In this document: piece by piece, positions 34,435-44,662 of the stretch
Layout: each line of letters opens with the position of its first letter
How positions within the stretch are numbered: position 1 is the stretch's first letter
Notes under the pieces: generated by a model
The model's input: only the letters and a program-made list of their open reading frames with translations
Database searches by the model: none
What the model was told of the DNA's origin: nothing
NCBI GenBank assembly: GCA_014529385.2
Contig: CM043959.1
Coordinates: 89,135,529-89,195,528, forward strand
DNA from: Adiantum capillus-veneris
Taxonomy: Eukaryota > Streptophyta > Polypodiopsida > Polypodiales > Pteridaceae
Length of the DNA stretch: 60,000 bases
Reading direction: 5' to 3'
Position numbers and translations under genes: made by a program

Positions 34435-34446
34435 GCTCTGATACCG
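34435..34446 (-). other. Primer-binding site of the copia element
   Basis: CGGTATCAGAGC on the minus strand, one mismatch from the tRNA-Met type, just inside the 5' LTR. Confidence 0.75.
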
Positions 34447-34448
34447 AC

Positions 34449-34814
34449 TTTTAGGAAATATGACGTAGCTAAGTAGATACTTGAGTAGATTATTTAATGG
34501 AGAGAGATATTTTTCACACACCAGAGATTATAGAGTAGAGAGCGAGAGAGAGAGAGAGAGAGTACACACAATATACATGGTTCACCCAATGTGGGCTACA
34601 TCCATGGGAAAGCAGCCACTTAATGGCTTTAGTACTTTAAACAAGAAGTAGGTTACAAAGGGATTATACCCTTAATAGATCTCCCGCCTTGCTTCAATCT
34701 CACCACCTCACACCCACCTTGTTGCATCAACTTCACACTATGAAATGTGTGTAGAAATGGCCTCCTTTTATAGGCCAAAAGGGCTGCCCTCTCTCATGAG
34801 AGACAGCCATGTGT
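34449..34814 (-). repeat. 5' LTR of the copia element, truncated
   Basis: Aligns with the first half of 29684-30371 and stops within CAGCCATGTGT. The remaining 320 bases are absent, replaced by the chromovirus LTR. Confidence 0.8.
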
Positions 34815-36505
34815 AATGAAATTGGCCTATTTAATTTGAGAGTAGCGAAAATTAATGAGAGTAATTTTGAGAAATGACTTTGTGAGCATAGCGGGCGAAC
34901 ATAATTGAAGATAGGAACATAATCATAGCAATTAGTTAACTTGGCATGAACAATACTTTTGCAAGAGAGAGAATTTAGAGAACATGACAACAGTTGAGGA
35001 CCGGATTTATGTGGAGCCGTTCCCCCCTCCAATAGGCATTTGTATTATGATTTCTCCCATTAAGAGAGACTTGTTACAATACAATCTTTGTGTTCCTTGT
35101 GACCTAGTGATGCAATGAAGATGGAAAGCTTCATGCATCACAAACATAACATAAACTTGAAGAAAGCTTTAACTATCCCAAGCCTCATTCCCAAGACCTC
35201 AAACACCTTCGAAGGTGGAGAGAGCTGGCGGGGAATGAGGGTAGGGAAGAGAAACAAGAAACATTTCGTAGTAGAAAGAGGAGAATGAGGGTAGGGTAGG
35301 GAAGAGGAAGAAGAAACATTTCGTAGGAGAAAGAATTAGTTCCTCACTTATCATAACTCTTGTTGCTAGCATACATAATAGCATTGTAATGAAGAAGAAG
35401 GAGATGGCAAGCTTAAGCATTGAAGCATGGCTCTTGGTTGGATTTGCACTTCATATCCAAGAGTGTTGGTGTAGGCTCTCAACCTCTACTTGCTTGGAGA
35501 AGGAGAGGGAGTTCTTGCACGTTGCATAGCACACAATGAGAGTGTTTGTGAGTGTGTGTGGGTGAGTATACCCCCTAAGAAACTCCCTAGCTTGCTTGGG
35601 TCGACCCCCCTTGTAGCTCATGCTTGAAGCTCATTGGACCTCTCCAGGCCTAGCCAATCACAAGCAGGAGGCATTACAAGCAGCAAGGGTAGCCTTGAGA
35701 CAAGTGTCCCCCTTTCTCCTTTGAGAGAGAGGGCTACATAAATGCTAAATCAATTAATTAAATCTCCTAAAATATTATTGGACCCCTTGGGTGGCCAACC
35801 AATAGGCTTCAGGCACACCATGAGGGCAACATGAGGAGGAACTTGACAAGTGTCCCTTTTGCTTTCTTTGTACTATGCATGCCTTGTGTGAGTGTGTGAG
35901 TGTTCTCTCTCATCCCCCCTCATGTAGGACTCGCCCCCTCCTTGTAGGGGTTGAATCTTTGACTTTTTGACACCTCAAGCCCCTCATGCATAGGCCCAAT
36001 TCCCACCACAAGCTTGGCTCATAAGCACTTTAAGCTTGGGCTGGGTTCTCACCTTAAGTGCAAACCTAGCATCTCAAGCATGTCAAGCACCTCAAGCATC
36101 TCAACAATTAAGCACCTCAAGCATCTCGAGCACCTCAATCATCAAGCACCTCAAGCACCTTAGTCATCAAGCATGACAAGCAGGACACACACCTCGAGCT
36201 GGGTCGGGTTCCCGCGCCTCAAGCTCAGCCCTAGCTTACCTAAGGTCAAAGGCCTTTTACACACATTATTGGAGGTCTTCAATGAAGCTAACCCTAAGGT
36301 CTTATGCTCCATTTGTTAGCCTTGCTCTTTGATAGAACATCTCTCATTTGGGCCCCTTTACCATTGGCCCCGTGTTGAGATAGATCTATAAGCACATGTC
36401 TATATCTTAACACTTGTTCCCATTTATTCTCCCACATTAAGTGATCAATTTAATATGAGAAAATCATTTGGGTTGGTTAGATATTAGATATTAGATTTTA
36501 TGACA
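34812..36505 (-). mobile_element. 3' LTR of the chromovirus at 36506-41463
   Basis: On the minus strand it starts TGTCATAAAATC directly after TTCAAGAGAGAGGTAA, a weak polypurine tract that follows the chromodomain frame. The far end is taken as TGTAATGAAATTGG at 34812, giving 1.69 kb; an end near 35041 is possible. It contains a CTCAAGCACCTCAAGCA repeat block (36060-36215) and a small duplication around 35240-35310. Confidence 0.6.
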
Positions 36506-36915
36506 TTACCTCTCTCTTGAAATCATAGTCGTCCTCAACTATGAGGTAGAAGAGATAAAGCCTTAGTCATTAGTCAATTTTACTTAGAGGGTAGAGGATC
36601 CCTTTTTACCCTACGACATCTTTCCAAGATGGATGACTAATCCATTTGGTTCTTGGGAGACATAGCTGCCGCAAGCATGTCTGCTCTTTAATCCATTTCA
36701 TTCTCCCAAAATAGAGTGACAAATTCTACTTGGTGTTTGAGATATGTCGTCATCACAAACATGATTCTAAGCATGCATACTAGTTAAATTTGTGCACAAT
36801 TAAAAAGAGGACTAGTTTTATAAGACAAAAAAATGAGTCATTAAAAAGAAATTTGTACATTTGCTTACTCTAATGTAGCATTGTAAGCATTGACAAGGTT
36901 CATACAATCCTTAAG

Positions 36916-37479
36916 CTATATTCCTTGCATCCATCTAGCATCTTCAAAAGGATAATTTTTGAACTTAATAAGATACCGTCGGATAATCTTACCATGTCGT
37001 AGTACCTTGTCTTCATGCCGAAGAACAGCTTCGGGTTGTAGCACCTCTTCTTGGTCTACGACTTCAAGAGGGTCTTCAATAATTGGTTCAGTTGGTGGAT
37101 CTCCTTTGTAGGGCTTAAGTAGGCTTACATGAAAGGCATTGTGTATGAGCCAATGGTTGGGCAACTTGAGTTGATAAGCCGTCTCATTGATGGGATTCAA
37201 GATTTGGAAAGGACCATAGTATCTTTTTGCTAGTTTAGCATAATACTTTTGATGGCCCGTAGGATTTTTTCCCGTCGTTTTCCTTAATCGAGCCTTAGGA
37301 AACTTGAGTAAGACCCAATATTTTTCTTTGAACATTAAGGCTGTTCTGTGCTTGTCAGCAACAGCTTTTTGCCTTTGTTGAGAGATGGATATAGCCTCCT
37401 TATTCTTTTGAAAAGATTCTTGTAGGTCACGGCTATACTCATCGGTGGCGAAGATCTTCCCATGTACTTTGAGTAGCAA
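36916..37479 (-). CDS. Chromovirus integrase C-terminus with chromodomain (broken polyprotein)
   Basis: Reads RQKAVADKHRTALMFKEKYW, KRYYGPFQILNPINETAYQL, FHVSLLKPYKGDPPTEPIIE and VLRHGKIIRRYLIKFKNYPF. It contains the GPF motif of the integrase tail, then a chromodomain with the core IKFKNYPxEDARWM. The aromatic cage is only partly kept (Phe for the usual Trp in 'VKWxxYP'). It is separated from the catalytic core by a frameshift between 37480 and 37560. Confidence 0.8.
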   Translation of the reverse strand: MLLKVHGKIFATDEYSRDLQESFQKNKEAISISQQRQKAVADKHRTALMFKEKYWVLLKFPKARLRKTTGKNPTGHQKYYAKLAKRYYGPFQILNPINETAYQLKLPNHWLIHNAFHVSLLKPYKGDPPTEPIIEDPLEVVDQEEVLQPEAVLRHEDKVLRHGKIIRRYLIKFKNYPFEDARWMQGI

Positions 37480-37559
37480 TTGACTTTAAGGTCTTCCCTC
37501 AATGATCTCAAAAGGTGCTTTTCTCGTAGAAGTATGTACGGTATTATTGTAGGCATACT

Positions 37560-38018
37560 CTACAAGAGGTAAGTACTTTTTTCATTGTGAGCGTTGATCA
37601 CTTCGGTAACATAAGTCTTGAGTAGATCGAGTATCGTAAGATTGGCTATCTCACTTTGGCCATCCGTTTGTGGGTGATAGGCCGAAGAGAAATTCAATCT
37701 TGTTCCTAGATTTTCAAAGAGACCTTTCCAAAAATTACTGGTCATTCTAGGATCTCTATCTGACACGATGGATGTGGGTAATCCATGGTGCTTGAAAATC
37801 TGAGATATGAAGAGAGTTTCCATTTGATGTGCCTTAATAGTCTTTTTGACAGGAATAAAATGTGCTTTTCTGCTAAATCTGTCAACTATTTGTCCATATT
37901 CATGTATTCCCATGGATAGACTTGGGTAATCCAAAGATGAAATCCATGGATATACTCTCCCATGGTGAATTTGGGATAGGCAATGGCTGGAGTAATCCAG
38001 GTTGCTTCCCTCTATCAT
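37560..38018 (-). CDS. Chromovirus integrase core (broken polyprotein)
   Basis: From about 37920 the frame reads YGQIVDRFSRKAHFIPVKKT, TSIVSDRDPRMTSNFWKGLF and SSAYHPQTDGQSEIANLTIL. The second Asp (SDRD) and the Glu (DGQSE) of the DD35E triad are present; the first Asp is at the end of the upstream frame. Residues before about 37920 in this frame are out-of-frame shadow. The frame stops at 37560. Confidence 0.8.
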   Translation of the reverse strand: MIEGSNLDYSSHCLSQIHHGRVYPWISSLDYPSLSMGIHEYGQIVDRFSRKAHFIPVKKTIKAHQMETLFISQIFKHHGLPTSIVSDRDPRMTSNFWKGLFENLGTRLNFSSAYHPQTDGQSEIANLTILDLLKTYVTEVINAHNEKSTYLL

Positions 38019-39546
38019 ACTTGGTCTTTTGGCATACTACACATTTTGAAACATACTCTTGTATGTCCACTTTCATGGTAGGCCAATAGAAGTACGTCTC
38101 TACTCCTCGGAGAGTAGGTTGAATACCTCTATGCACCGCATATGGAGGAGCATGGGATTCATACATAACTTTCTCACGAAGGGAATGGGTAACACATAGC
38201 CTATTTCCGTGGAGAAGATAACCATCCTGCAAGGTGAATGGTTCCTCTTTCTTCCCCAAAGCAAGGGCTGACATTATGTCTCTAAAGTCAGGGTCAGTAG
38301 CATACTCATCTATCATAGAGGATAGATCATTGTGAGTAGCTATAGACACCGCATTAACTTTGGGTCGTCGTGAAAGTGCATCGGCCACTTGATTGTGCTT
38401 ACCAGCTATGTGAGAAATATGGAAATTAAATTGCGAAAGAAAATTTGCCCACCTCATTTGTTTGTCGGAAAGCTTGGTTTGTGTCATGAAATACTTGAGA
38501 CTTTGGTGGTCGGTTTGTAGGATAAATGGAGTCCCCAATAGGTAGTGCTTCCATGTGTCTAGGGCATGTAGAACAGCTAAAAGATCTTTCTCATAAATTC
38601 CCAAGACTCGTTCATCAATATTGAGCCTTCGGCTCTCATATGCTATGGCATGCCCTTCTTGAAGCAAAACTGCTCCAAGGCAATCACCACAAGCATCACA
38701 TTGGACCTCAAATGGCTTTGAGAGATCCGGAAGCACGAGGACTGGTTGGGAAGTAAGCTTCTCTTTGAGCTTTTCAAAATCATTTTGCTCCTTAGCAGTC
38801 CATACAAACTTAACGTTCTTCTTAGTTAAGTCGTGTAGTGGTCCTGCTACTTGAGAGAATTTTTCTATGAAGCGTCTATAGTATGCGCACATACCAACAA
38901 ATCTTCTTAGCTCATGTAGGTTTCTTGGGTTAGGCCATGCTTTTATTACCTCTAACTTTGATGGATCCATTTGGATACCATCTTTAGGGATAATATGACC
39001 TAGGTATTGAATCTCTTGAAGGAGGAATTCGCTTTTCTTTTGGTTGAGAAAAAGCTTGTTCTCCCTCAATGCTTGAAAAATCACTTGGAGATGTTGCTTA
39101 TGTTCCTCCAAAGACTTGGAGTAGATGATGATATCATCAAAGAACACTCCAGTGAATTTGCAGTATGGTCTAAAAATTTTCTCCATCAAACGATTGAACG
39201 TAGCTGGTGCATTAGTCAAGCCAAAAGGCATGACTAGATATTCATAAAGACCAAACGTTGTGCGAAACGTGGTCTTTAAGATATCTTCATCCACTATCCT
39301 TATTTGATGATAGCCACTCTTAAAGTCAATCCTACTGAAGTAGGTCGAGCCTTGTAGCTTATCAAACAGATCTTCTACCCGAGGTACGGGAAATTTGTTT
39401 TTGATAGTGATATGGTTTAGTGCTCGATAGTCCATACACATACGGTATGTACCATCTTTCTTTTGCACTAAAAGGACTGGAGAACAAAAGGGAGAGGAAC
39501 TAGGCCTCACCATCCCTTTGTCTACCAGCTCTTGTACTTGCCTCAT
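37900..39546 (-). CDS. Chromovirus reverse transcriptase, RNase H and integrase N-terminus (548 aa)
   Basis: Domains in order: RT (about residues 10-190) with VQKKDGTYRMCMDYRALN, FSRIDFKSGYHQIRI and FFDDIIIYS (YxDD as FFDD, residues 135-138); RT connection with FVGMCAYYRRFIEKFS; RNase H (about 280-400) with CDACGDCLGAVLLQEG, YEKDLLAVLHALDTW and QTDHQSLKYF; integrase zinc region (about 465-515) with the final C-x2-C (CVVCQK); and SISMDFIFGLP holding the first catalytic Asp. The start shown is just the first Met: the same frame continues upstream past stops at about 39573 and 39646 into protease. It copies element RNA and begins integration. Confidence 0.85.
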   Translation of the reverse strand: MRQVQELVDKGMVRPSSSPFCSPVLLVQKKDGTYRMCMDYRALNHITIKNKFPVPRVEDLFDKLQGSTYFSRIDFKSGYHQIRIVDEDILKTTFRTTFGLYEYLVMPFGLTNAPATFNRLMEKIFRPYCKFTGVFFDDIIIYSKSLEEHKQHLQVIFQALRENKLFLNQKKSEFLLQEIQYLGHIIPKDGIQMDPSKLEVIKAWPNPRNLHELRRFVGMCAYYRRFIEKFSQVAGPLHDLTKKNVKFVWTAKEQNDFEKLKEKLTSQPVLVLPDLSKPFEVQCDACGDCLGAVLLQEGHAIAYESRRLNIDERVLGIYEKDLLAVLHALDTWKHYLLGTPFILQTDHQSLKYFMTQTKLSDKQMRWANFLSQFNFHISHIAGKHNQVADALSRRPKVNAVSIATHNDLSSMIDEYATDPDFRDIMSALALGKKEEPFTLQDGYLLHGNRLCVTHSLREKVMYESHAPPYAVHRGIQPTLRGVETYFYWPTMKVDIQEYVSKCVVCQKTKYDRGKQPGLLQPLPIPNSPWESISMDFIFGLPKSIHGNT

Positions 39547-39645
39547 GATCTCCTTTTGTTGAGCTTGTGAGACTCAATAAGGAGGCTTGTTAGGTGGTGA
39601 GCGTCCAGGAAGGAGCTCAATACGATGGTCATCATCCCCTCGTTT

Positions 39646-40200
39646 TCAAGGTAAGTCCATAGGGATATTATCGATGAACACATCTTGGAATCCTTTTAGA
39701 AAATTAGACCAGTCTAACTCTTCTTGATTCCTACCATTTACATTTGATGAAACATTAGTATCTTTTAGAGACTCTTTGACAAAAATTATGTACACAGAAA
39801 CTGAGCTCTTCATTGACTTATCAAAAGCAAGAGGATTTACAAGTGGAATAGTGCGACCACGCTCACTAGCATCTATATACATGTTCTTTCCCTTGTAGGT
39901 GAAGTAGATTCTCCTTTTAGGGAACTTCATGTTGGCAGCCATGCGATCAAACCATGGTGCCCCTAGGATAACATCCTCATGTTGGAGAGGAGAGATGAAG
40001 AAGTATTCCTTGTCGACATAGCTTTGGACATGAAGCCTCAACTTCCCAATCAAGGGAGTAACGGAGGCTTGTTGTCCCTTGAAAGCTGCATCAGCCATCT
40101 CCCATCTCAAAAGCTTGAATGCCCAACTTGGTGGCCAACTCCATTGATATGAAGTTAAGAGTAGAGCCAGGGTCAAACAAGATGAAGGCATCATGCTCTC
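39646..40200 (-). pseudogene. Chromovirus protease region
   Basis: One frame reads ILFDPGSTLNFISMELATKL (about 40190-40120), the retropepsin active site as DPGS. The other (40194-39646), after a frameshift near 40110, reads LQHEDVILGAPWFDRMAANM and IYFTYKGKNMYI, the flap-to-end LGxPWF motif. It ends NIPMDLP, the usual 'DxxPxxLPP' lead-in to RT. An aspartic protease dimer would cleave Gag-Pol, but this copy cannot be translated whole. Confidence 0.75.
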
Positions 40201-41340
40201 TTACCTTTCCCCAAGCATAGGAAAGTGATGATCCTTTGCAATGAGCATCCTCTTTTGGAGCTTCGATGGTGGAAGCCCTAGGAGTCTCATTGCGAGTATT
40301 CTTCTTGGGGCAAGAACGATAGCCATGTCCTTGCTCCCCACACTTGAAATACTTATGGTCCTTGCGAAAAGCTTCAAGCTCTTTAGGAGAGAGTTTTTTT
40401 TTACCTTTGTAAACTCCCTTCTCCTTGGACCGATTGTTGTTGTTGTTGGAATTGACTTGGGAAGTATTTTGAACATTGGTTTTTCCCTTTGCATCATTTT
40501 TGTCTTTGTTTTACATGGGCTTGACATTACGTCTAGCCCCTTGATGGAAATTGATGCGTGAAGCAACCATGGTGTGATGGATTACTTCGCTAATAGTACC
40601 AGGCTGTTGAGAGTCGATGTATTTGGCCATCTCTTCAGGTAATCCTGCACAGAATTGCTGCCTTTGCTTGGCAAAGTCTATCTTTTGAAAGACAGTAGCA
40701 TTGAGATGTAAATCCCAAAACTTGTCTACATATTTGTGGATAGACTCATGGGAGAGGAGCTTCAAGCTTCGCCATTTGGTAAGCACTTTGTCCTTTGCAT
40801 CGCTTTCAAGGAATTGCTTCATGATGGAAACTCATAGAGTTTTCCATGTCTTTGGGGCCTCACCATTTCCACGAAGGCTAGCCCACCATTGACGAGCTGA
40901 TTTTTGGAAGTGCATAGCTACATGGTGTAGCTTAGAGGAATCTGTGAAGCCCTCATCTCCAAAGGCCGCATCAAATTGCTGGATGAAGGTCAACACTTTG
41001 TCGGTAACACCGAAGGTGCCATCATAGGTGAGAAAAGAGAGACTCTTTCCTCCCTCAGTCTTCTTTTGGGGGTCTCTTCAAGAGGCCTCCTAAGCTCTCT
41101 CTCCTCTTGGAGAGGAAGGGAAATTCCATAAGCACAAAGTTGTTGAGTAACTTTGGCTTGCAAAGCAGGGTTGCCCATAGCTTGCTGCAACCTAGTGATG
41201 AGATAATTCACAAACATGGGAGCATCATCATTAGCACCTTCATGTGCAAAATCAAAGCTATCAATGTTCATTCTACTCTCTTGATTAGTGTCAGCCATGT
41301 TAACAAAATTTATGTATGTACTTAGTGTATTCTTTGGCAA
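40201..41340 (-). pseudogene. Chromovirus gag with altered zinc knuckle
   Basis: Pieces in order: 41340-40990 (MADTNQESRMNIDSFDFAHE; LITRLQQAMGNPALQAKVTQ), a segment to 40822, 40822-40511 (MKQFLESDAKDKVLTKWRSL; KYVDKFWDLHLNATVFQKID) and a knuckle near 40340 reading YFKCGEQGHGYRSCPKK. The knuckle lacks its first Cys (Tyr instead), so CX2CX4HX4C is incomplete. The likely start is the ATG of MADTNQES near 41298, with AACATGGCTG context. Several frameshifts are present. Confidence 0.7.
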
Positions 41341-41640
41341 TTGAAAACCTTAGTTGCCACTCCTCTTAGCCTTTGAAAATCGTCTCTTAAGTATCTACAC
41401 CCACGGCTCGAAGTGGTTAATTATAGAGAGTAGAGGAGTAGGTCTAACATAGCAGAGTTGCCAAGGGCTAGCTCCTTTCGGACTTCTTATGGCTCAATAA
41501 TGGTAAAGCCATAGGCAAGTCTAAAAAGAATCCATTATTAAGTCCAAAGCTCCCAAGGTGTGCACCATCCCCCACATAGTGGGCTCAACAAAACCGATAA
41601 TAGATCCCAGTTCTACTTACCCTAATATAATTAACAACAA
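41341..41640 (-). other. Leader and possible short 5' LTR; junction to the Tat-like gag
   Basis: No coding. The segment 41459-41640 begins TG and ends CA on the plus strand and abuts TGGCAACTCTGC, so it could be a 182-bp LTR. No partner copy exists in the window, and the 3' LTR of the chromovirus is unrelated. Confidence 0.3.
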
Positions 41641-41842
41641 ATGGTCTCCTCCACAAGTGTTGAATTTTTGAGTGGGCGGTTGTCGTTTGTTTGGGTTCGT
41701 TCTGTTTCCTTAGTTTATCCTTCTGATCACTTCCTCGATCATTTGATCAACGTCCGACACAATTGGGTTTTGCCTCCCAGTTTTGTCGTGGACTCACTAG
41801 TGGTTGAAGAGGTGCTACTCGTTCCTTGATCTGTGTCTTCAG

Positions 41843-42838
41843 TCACCTCCCCATATGCCTTGCAATTAAAAGGACTGACAGTCTTTCATCCTGAGGTACT
41901 TCTTGAGCAAGGCATCTTTCTATGTACTGCTTGAAACTAAGTGATGCTTCCTTCACTTTCTCTTTCTCCTTTTGCCTAAACGCATAGATATGGGAGACAA
42001 TGTTATGATTGATCCCCCTCTTTGAGAATTCCTCAGCGAACTCTCGGAGAAGTTGCTCAATACTTGGGAATTCGAAGCTATTTAATGGTTGGAACCAAGT
42101 CAAAGACGTCCCTTCTAATGTCAACCCAAATCCTTCATATTGAGTATGGAAATTAGTTACATGTTCTCCCCTCAACACTTGTTTGAATATTGAAACATGG
42201 GCATATGGATCTCCCGATCCATTATACTTTTTGAGTACGCATTTTTCCACCTGAGATGGTCGCATACGTCTGGCCTCTGCAACCATTCTAGAAACACCTG
42301 GTCCGCCTGGTGTGGCTTCTCTAGGTTTGTAATCTCCTCTTGGTACTACCTGTGGTATCCTATTCGCTATACGTTCGTCAAGTAGATCCCATGTAATAGT
42401 CGGAGGGATTCTAGTGGTGTAAGTGACATCAGGAACAATACTGTCCATTTTTGCGTTCATGGATGCCCTAGACACCGTTGATCCTAAAGGCCCTGTGTTT
42501 GGGACTCGTTCATCTCCAAAAGACTCCACCACCCTGTTTCTCAAGGGGCTCACATGTACAGTCTCAGGTCTGGTGTGAGTAGTCGTGGTTTTTACCTCTT
42601 CCAAATTTACATAGTATTGGTGGAGTGGTCCTCGAAAATATGTATATCTCTCTAATTCCTTACGATCCATTGGAGAGTACTTTCGGCTATACTTTTCTAT
42701 TATGACCACCTGAATACTTATCCCCTCCGTGTACTTGTAAACATACAAGTATTTTCGGCACGTCAATTCCTTGATGCGGGGCTCGTCACGTCTGTAATAG
42801 AGTGTTTGTTCTCCATTATTGAGCTTATAAAGCCCCAC
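41843..42838 (-). CDS. Retrotransposon gag, Tat/Athila-like
   Basis: A 331-codon frame. The C-terminal half is the retrotransposon gag domain: KKYNGSGDPYAHVSIFKQVL, LEGTSLTWFQPLNSFEFPSI, FAEEFSKRGINHNIVSHIYA and EASLSFKQYIERCLAQ. It would form the particle shell. The N-terminal half (YYRRDEPRIKELTCRKYLYV) has no family I know. It shares about 75 bases with the upstream frame (42763-43107), and together they read as one protein with a frameshift. The frame ends HMGR-stop. Confidence 0.7.
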   Translation of the reverse strand: MGLYKLNNGEQTLYYRRDEPRIKELTCRKYLYVYKYTEGISIQVVIIEKYSRKYSPMDRKELERYTYFRGPLHQYYVNLEEVKTTTTHTRPETVHVSPLRNRVVESFGDERVPNTGPLGSTVSRASMNAKMDSIVPDVTYTTRIPPTITWDLLDERIANRIPQVVPRGDYKPREATPGGPGVSRMVAEARRMRPSQVEKCVLKKYNGSGDPYAHVSIFKQVLRGEHVTNFHTQYEGFGLTLEGTSLTWFQPLNSFEFPSIEQLLREFAEEFSKRGINHNIVSHIYAFRQKEKEKVKEASLSFKQYIERCLAQEVPQDERLSVLLIARHMGR

Positions 42839-43107
42839 ATACGTGTTGTATGTATTAAGGTGCTCTGTCTCATTCTTGCATTTGAGTATTGCGTTTTGTT
42901 TCTCAATTTTGGGTGGTTCATCGCCAGCTCATTATCTACCTTGTTCTTGGTGCCAGTCATTCCCCATTTATCCACAATAAAAGGGTTATGAACCACCAGG
43001 TACATTATTCCCTCTCGGTCAAAATATCTATCTCCATCATAATCGACATCTACAAGGTCTCTGAACTCGCTCGGTTTATTTTCCAACTTAACACAGTAGC
43101 GGTCCAT
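42763..43107 (-). CDS. N-terminal part of the Tat-like gag
   Basis: Begins MDRYCVKLENKPSEFRDLVD and DYDGDRYFDREGIMYLVVHN. It is a soluble, charged 114-residue frame of no known family. It overlaps the next frame by about 75 bases, which suggests a single ancestral ORF broken by a frameshift near 42800. No RNA-binding motif is visible. Confidence 0.5.
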   Translation of the reverse strand: MDRYCVKLENKPSEFRDLVDVDYDGDRYFDREGIMYLVVHNPFIVDKWGMTGTKNKVDNELAMNHPKLRNKTQYSNARMRQSTLIHTTRMWGFISSIMENKHSITDVTSPASRN

Positions 43108-44644
43108 TCCATCCTTATAGATTTTGGCCTTAAGACATTTTCGAATTGAAAATTCAAATACAACAATTTTACATCACCACTCTACCATTTTACAACAATA
43201 CAAAAAGTTTGGTGTTAAAATGTGTCAGAGGAACATGGATCACGATCCATGTTCCTTAGTGTCAGTATGGATTGAAACTTGACCCACAGCTAGTTCTTGG
43301 CCTAGTGATGCTGGCTATATGGTTTTGAATGTTTTGGAGTTTTTTAGGTAAGCCAAAAGTCAGTTGAAGGGTTTGTTTCAATGGTTTCCCTCTTGATCTG
43401 GTTTTTGCCCCCTTTTGCCCTCTTTTTGAACTTTTCTAATAAGGGTCCTTTGGGAGAAAGTGTTTCAATTACTATCACCCTTCTGCCTTCCCATTGTCAG
43501 CTCAAAACTCCAAAAAGTTACATGGATCGCAATCCATGTTTGTCAAGATTTTGGACTGATACTTTGTGAGCTGGTCACACAAGGTATGGTGATGCTATTC
43601 CCTGAATCTTTTTGGATCTGATCAATTTTTTCAAGTGAAAACAAGATTTTGAGTCTGTTTTGTGTTTTTTACAAACAACTCCTTTTGTGGTATTTTGATC
43701 ATATTTTTTCACTTTTTGTCTATGGCTCCTTTTGGAAAAGTTGTTCAACTAGTAATCAAGAGTACACTGGTCAAATCTTACTATCAGATGTCTACCTAGA
43801 ACATGGATCGTGATCCATGTTGGAAGCATGTTGACATGAAATTTGGTTCTCTTGGTTCCCCGTTGATTCCCTGCTTCTAGTTGATCTCAATTCTCATCCC
43901 TGTTTGAATTCGGGCAAATAAAAGTTTAGTTTTTTTCTGTTTTCCCAAATTTCCAAGGTTTTGCTCAACTCACCCCAATCTTTTGACTTTAGTGATCTTC
44001 TAGCACACTTCTTTTGACCAAACTTCAAGGTTCTGATGCCTGAGAGCCTGTTTTAAGCAAAGGAAACATTTTTAGCACATTTTGCCAAAAAGGTACATGG
44101 ACCGCGATCCATGTTGGACAGGCAAAATGGAAGTTTTCTGCACAGTCTGTTTCCAGCAAGTGCTTTTATCCCTTTTCTGAAGGTTTTTCTGGGTTTGGTC
44201 CACTTTTGAAGCTCTGACCATCACTTCTTCAACTTTTCAGAGTTATGGTCTTCAACACCAAAATAAGGTTTTTGACAGTTTTTTCCTCGATCCTTTTGGC
44301 CCCAAATGATGGTGTAATTTTTTTCCTAACCTATTCCTATAAACTGAAATGAATATACAAACATAAATGAACTTAACAGTACAAAAATAACAGCTAAGTG
44401 TGTGGTGGAACAGTCCTTTCTAAGCATGGGAAAATCAGAGAACAAAATACTATCTCGTACTTCACTCACAAGTTTCTTTGCCCTTAAGGAGTAACACTGG
44501 CTAGTCTTGGACTCCAATCCCTACCAAGCACTAAACCTTCATCTAGATGCTTCACTGTCTATGTGTAGCAAAACGGGTATCAAAAGCTTTGAAGGGAGAA
44601 TTATTTTTCGTACACTGAATCACTCACCACTTAAGGATCGGTTT
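43108..44644 (-). other. Leader of the Tat-like element with four spaced palindromes
   Basis: No coding. AACATGGATC-NN-GATCCATGTT palindromes recur at 43232-43253, 43520-43539, 43800-43821 and 44095-44114, about 280-295 bases apart, in otherwise poorly conserved sequence. A weak fifth copy lies at 44987-45006, about three such periods further. Confidence 0.65.
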
Positions 44645-44661
44645 CCCTAACAGTGGCGCCA
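44645..44661 (-). other. Primer-binding site, TGGCGCC type
   Basis: On the minus strand TGGCGCCACTGTTAGGG lies one base inside an LTR ending GCTAACA. TGGCGCC matches tRNAs ending GGCGCCA and is common in Tat/Athila elements. Confidence 0.65.
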
Positions 44662-44662
44662 A

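Larger units (their letters stand above)
29684..34814 (-). mobile_element. Ty1/copia element, nearly complete but inactive
   Basis: Minus-strand order is 5' LTR (34814-34449, truncated), primer-binding site (34435-34446), gag, protease, integrase, reverse transcriptase, RNase H, polypurine tract (30372-30385) and 3' LTR (30371-29684). Integrase before RT is diagnostic of copia. All domains are present but split by frameshifts and stops. The 5' LTR is cut at about 34812 by the LTR of the adjacent chromovirus. Confidence 0.85.
36506..41463 (-). mobile_element. Chromovirus (Ty3/gypsy) internal region
   Basis: Minus-strand order is gag, zinc knuckle, protease, reverse transcriptase, RNase H, integrase and chromodomain, all recognisable across 4.5 kb. 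Three or four frameshifts and stops separate the frames. The 5' end is unusual: the sequence right of gag does not resemble the 3' LTR, so the 5' LTR is missing or unmatched. A possible primer-binding site is TGGCAACTCTGC at 41452-41463, but that tRNA type is unusual for this group. Confidence 0.8.
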
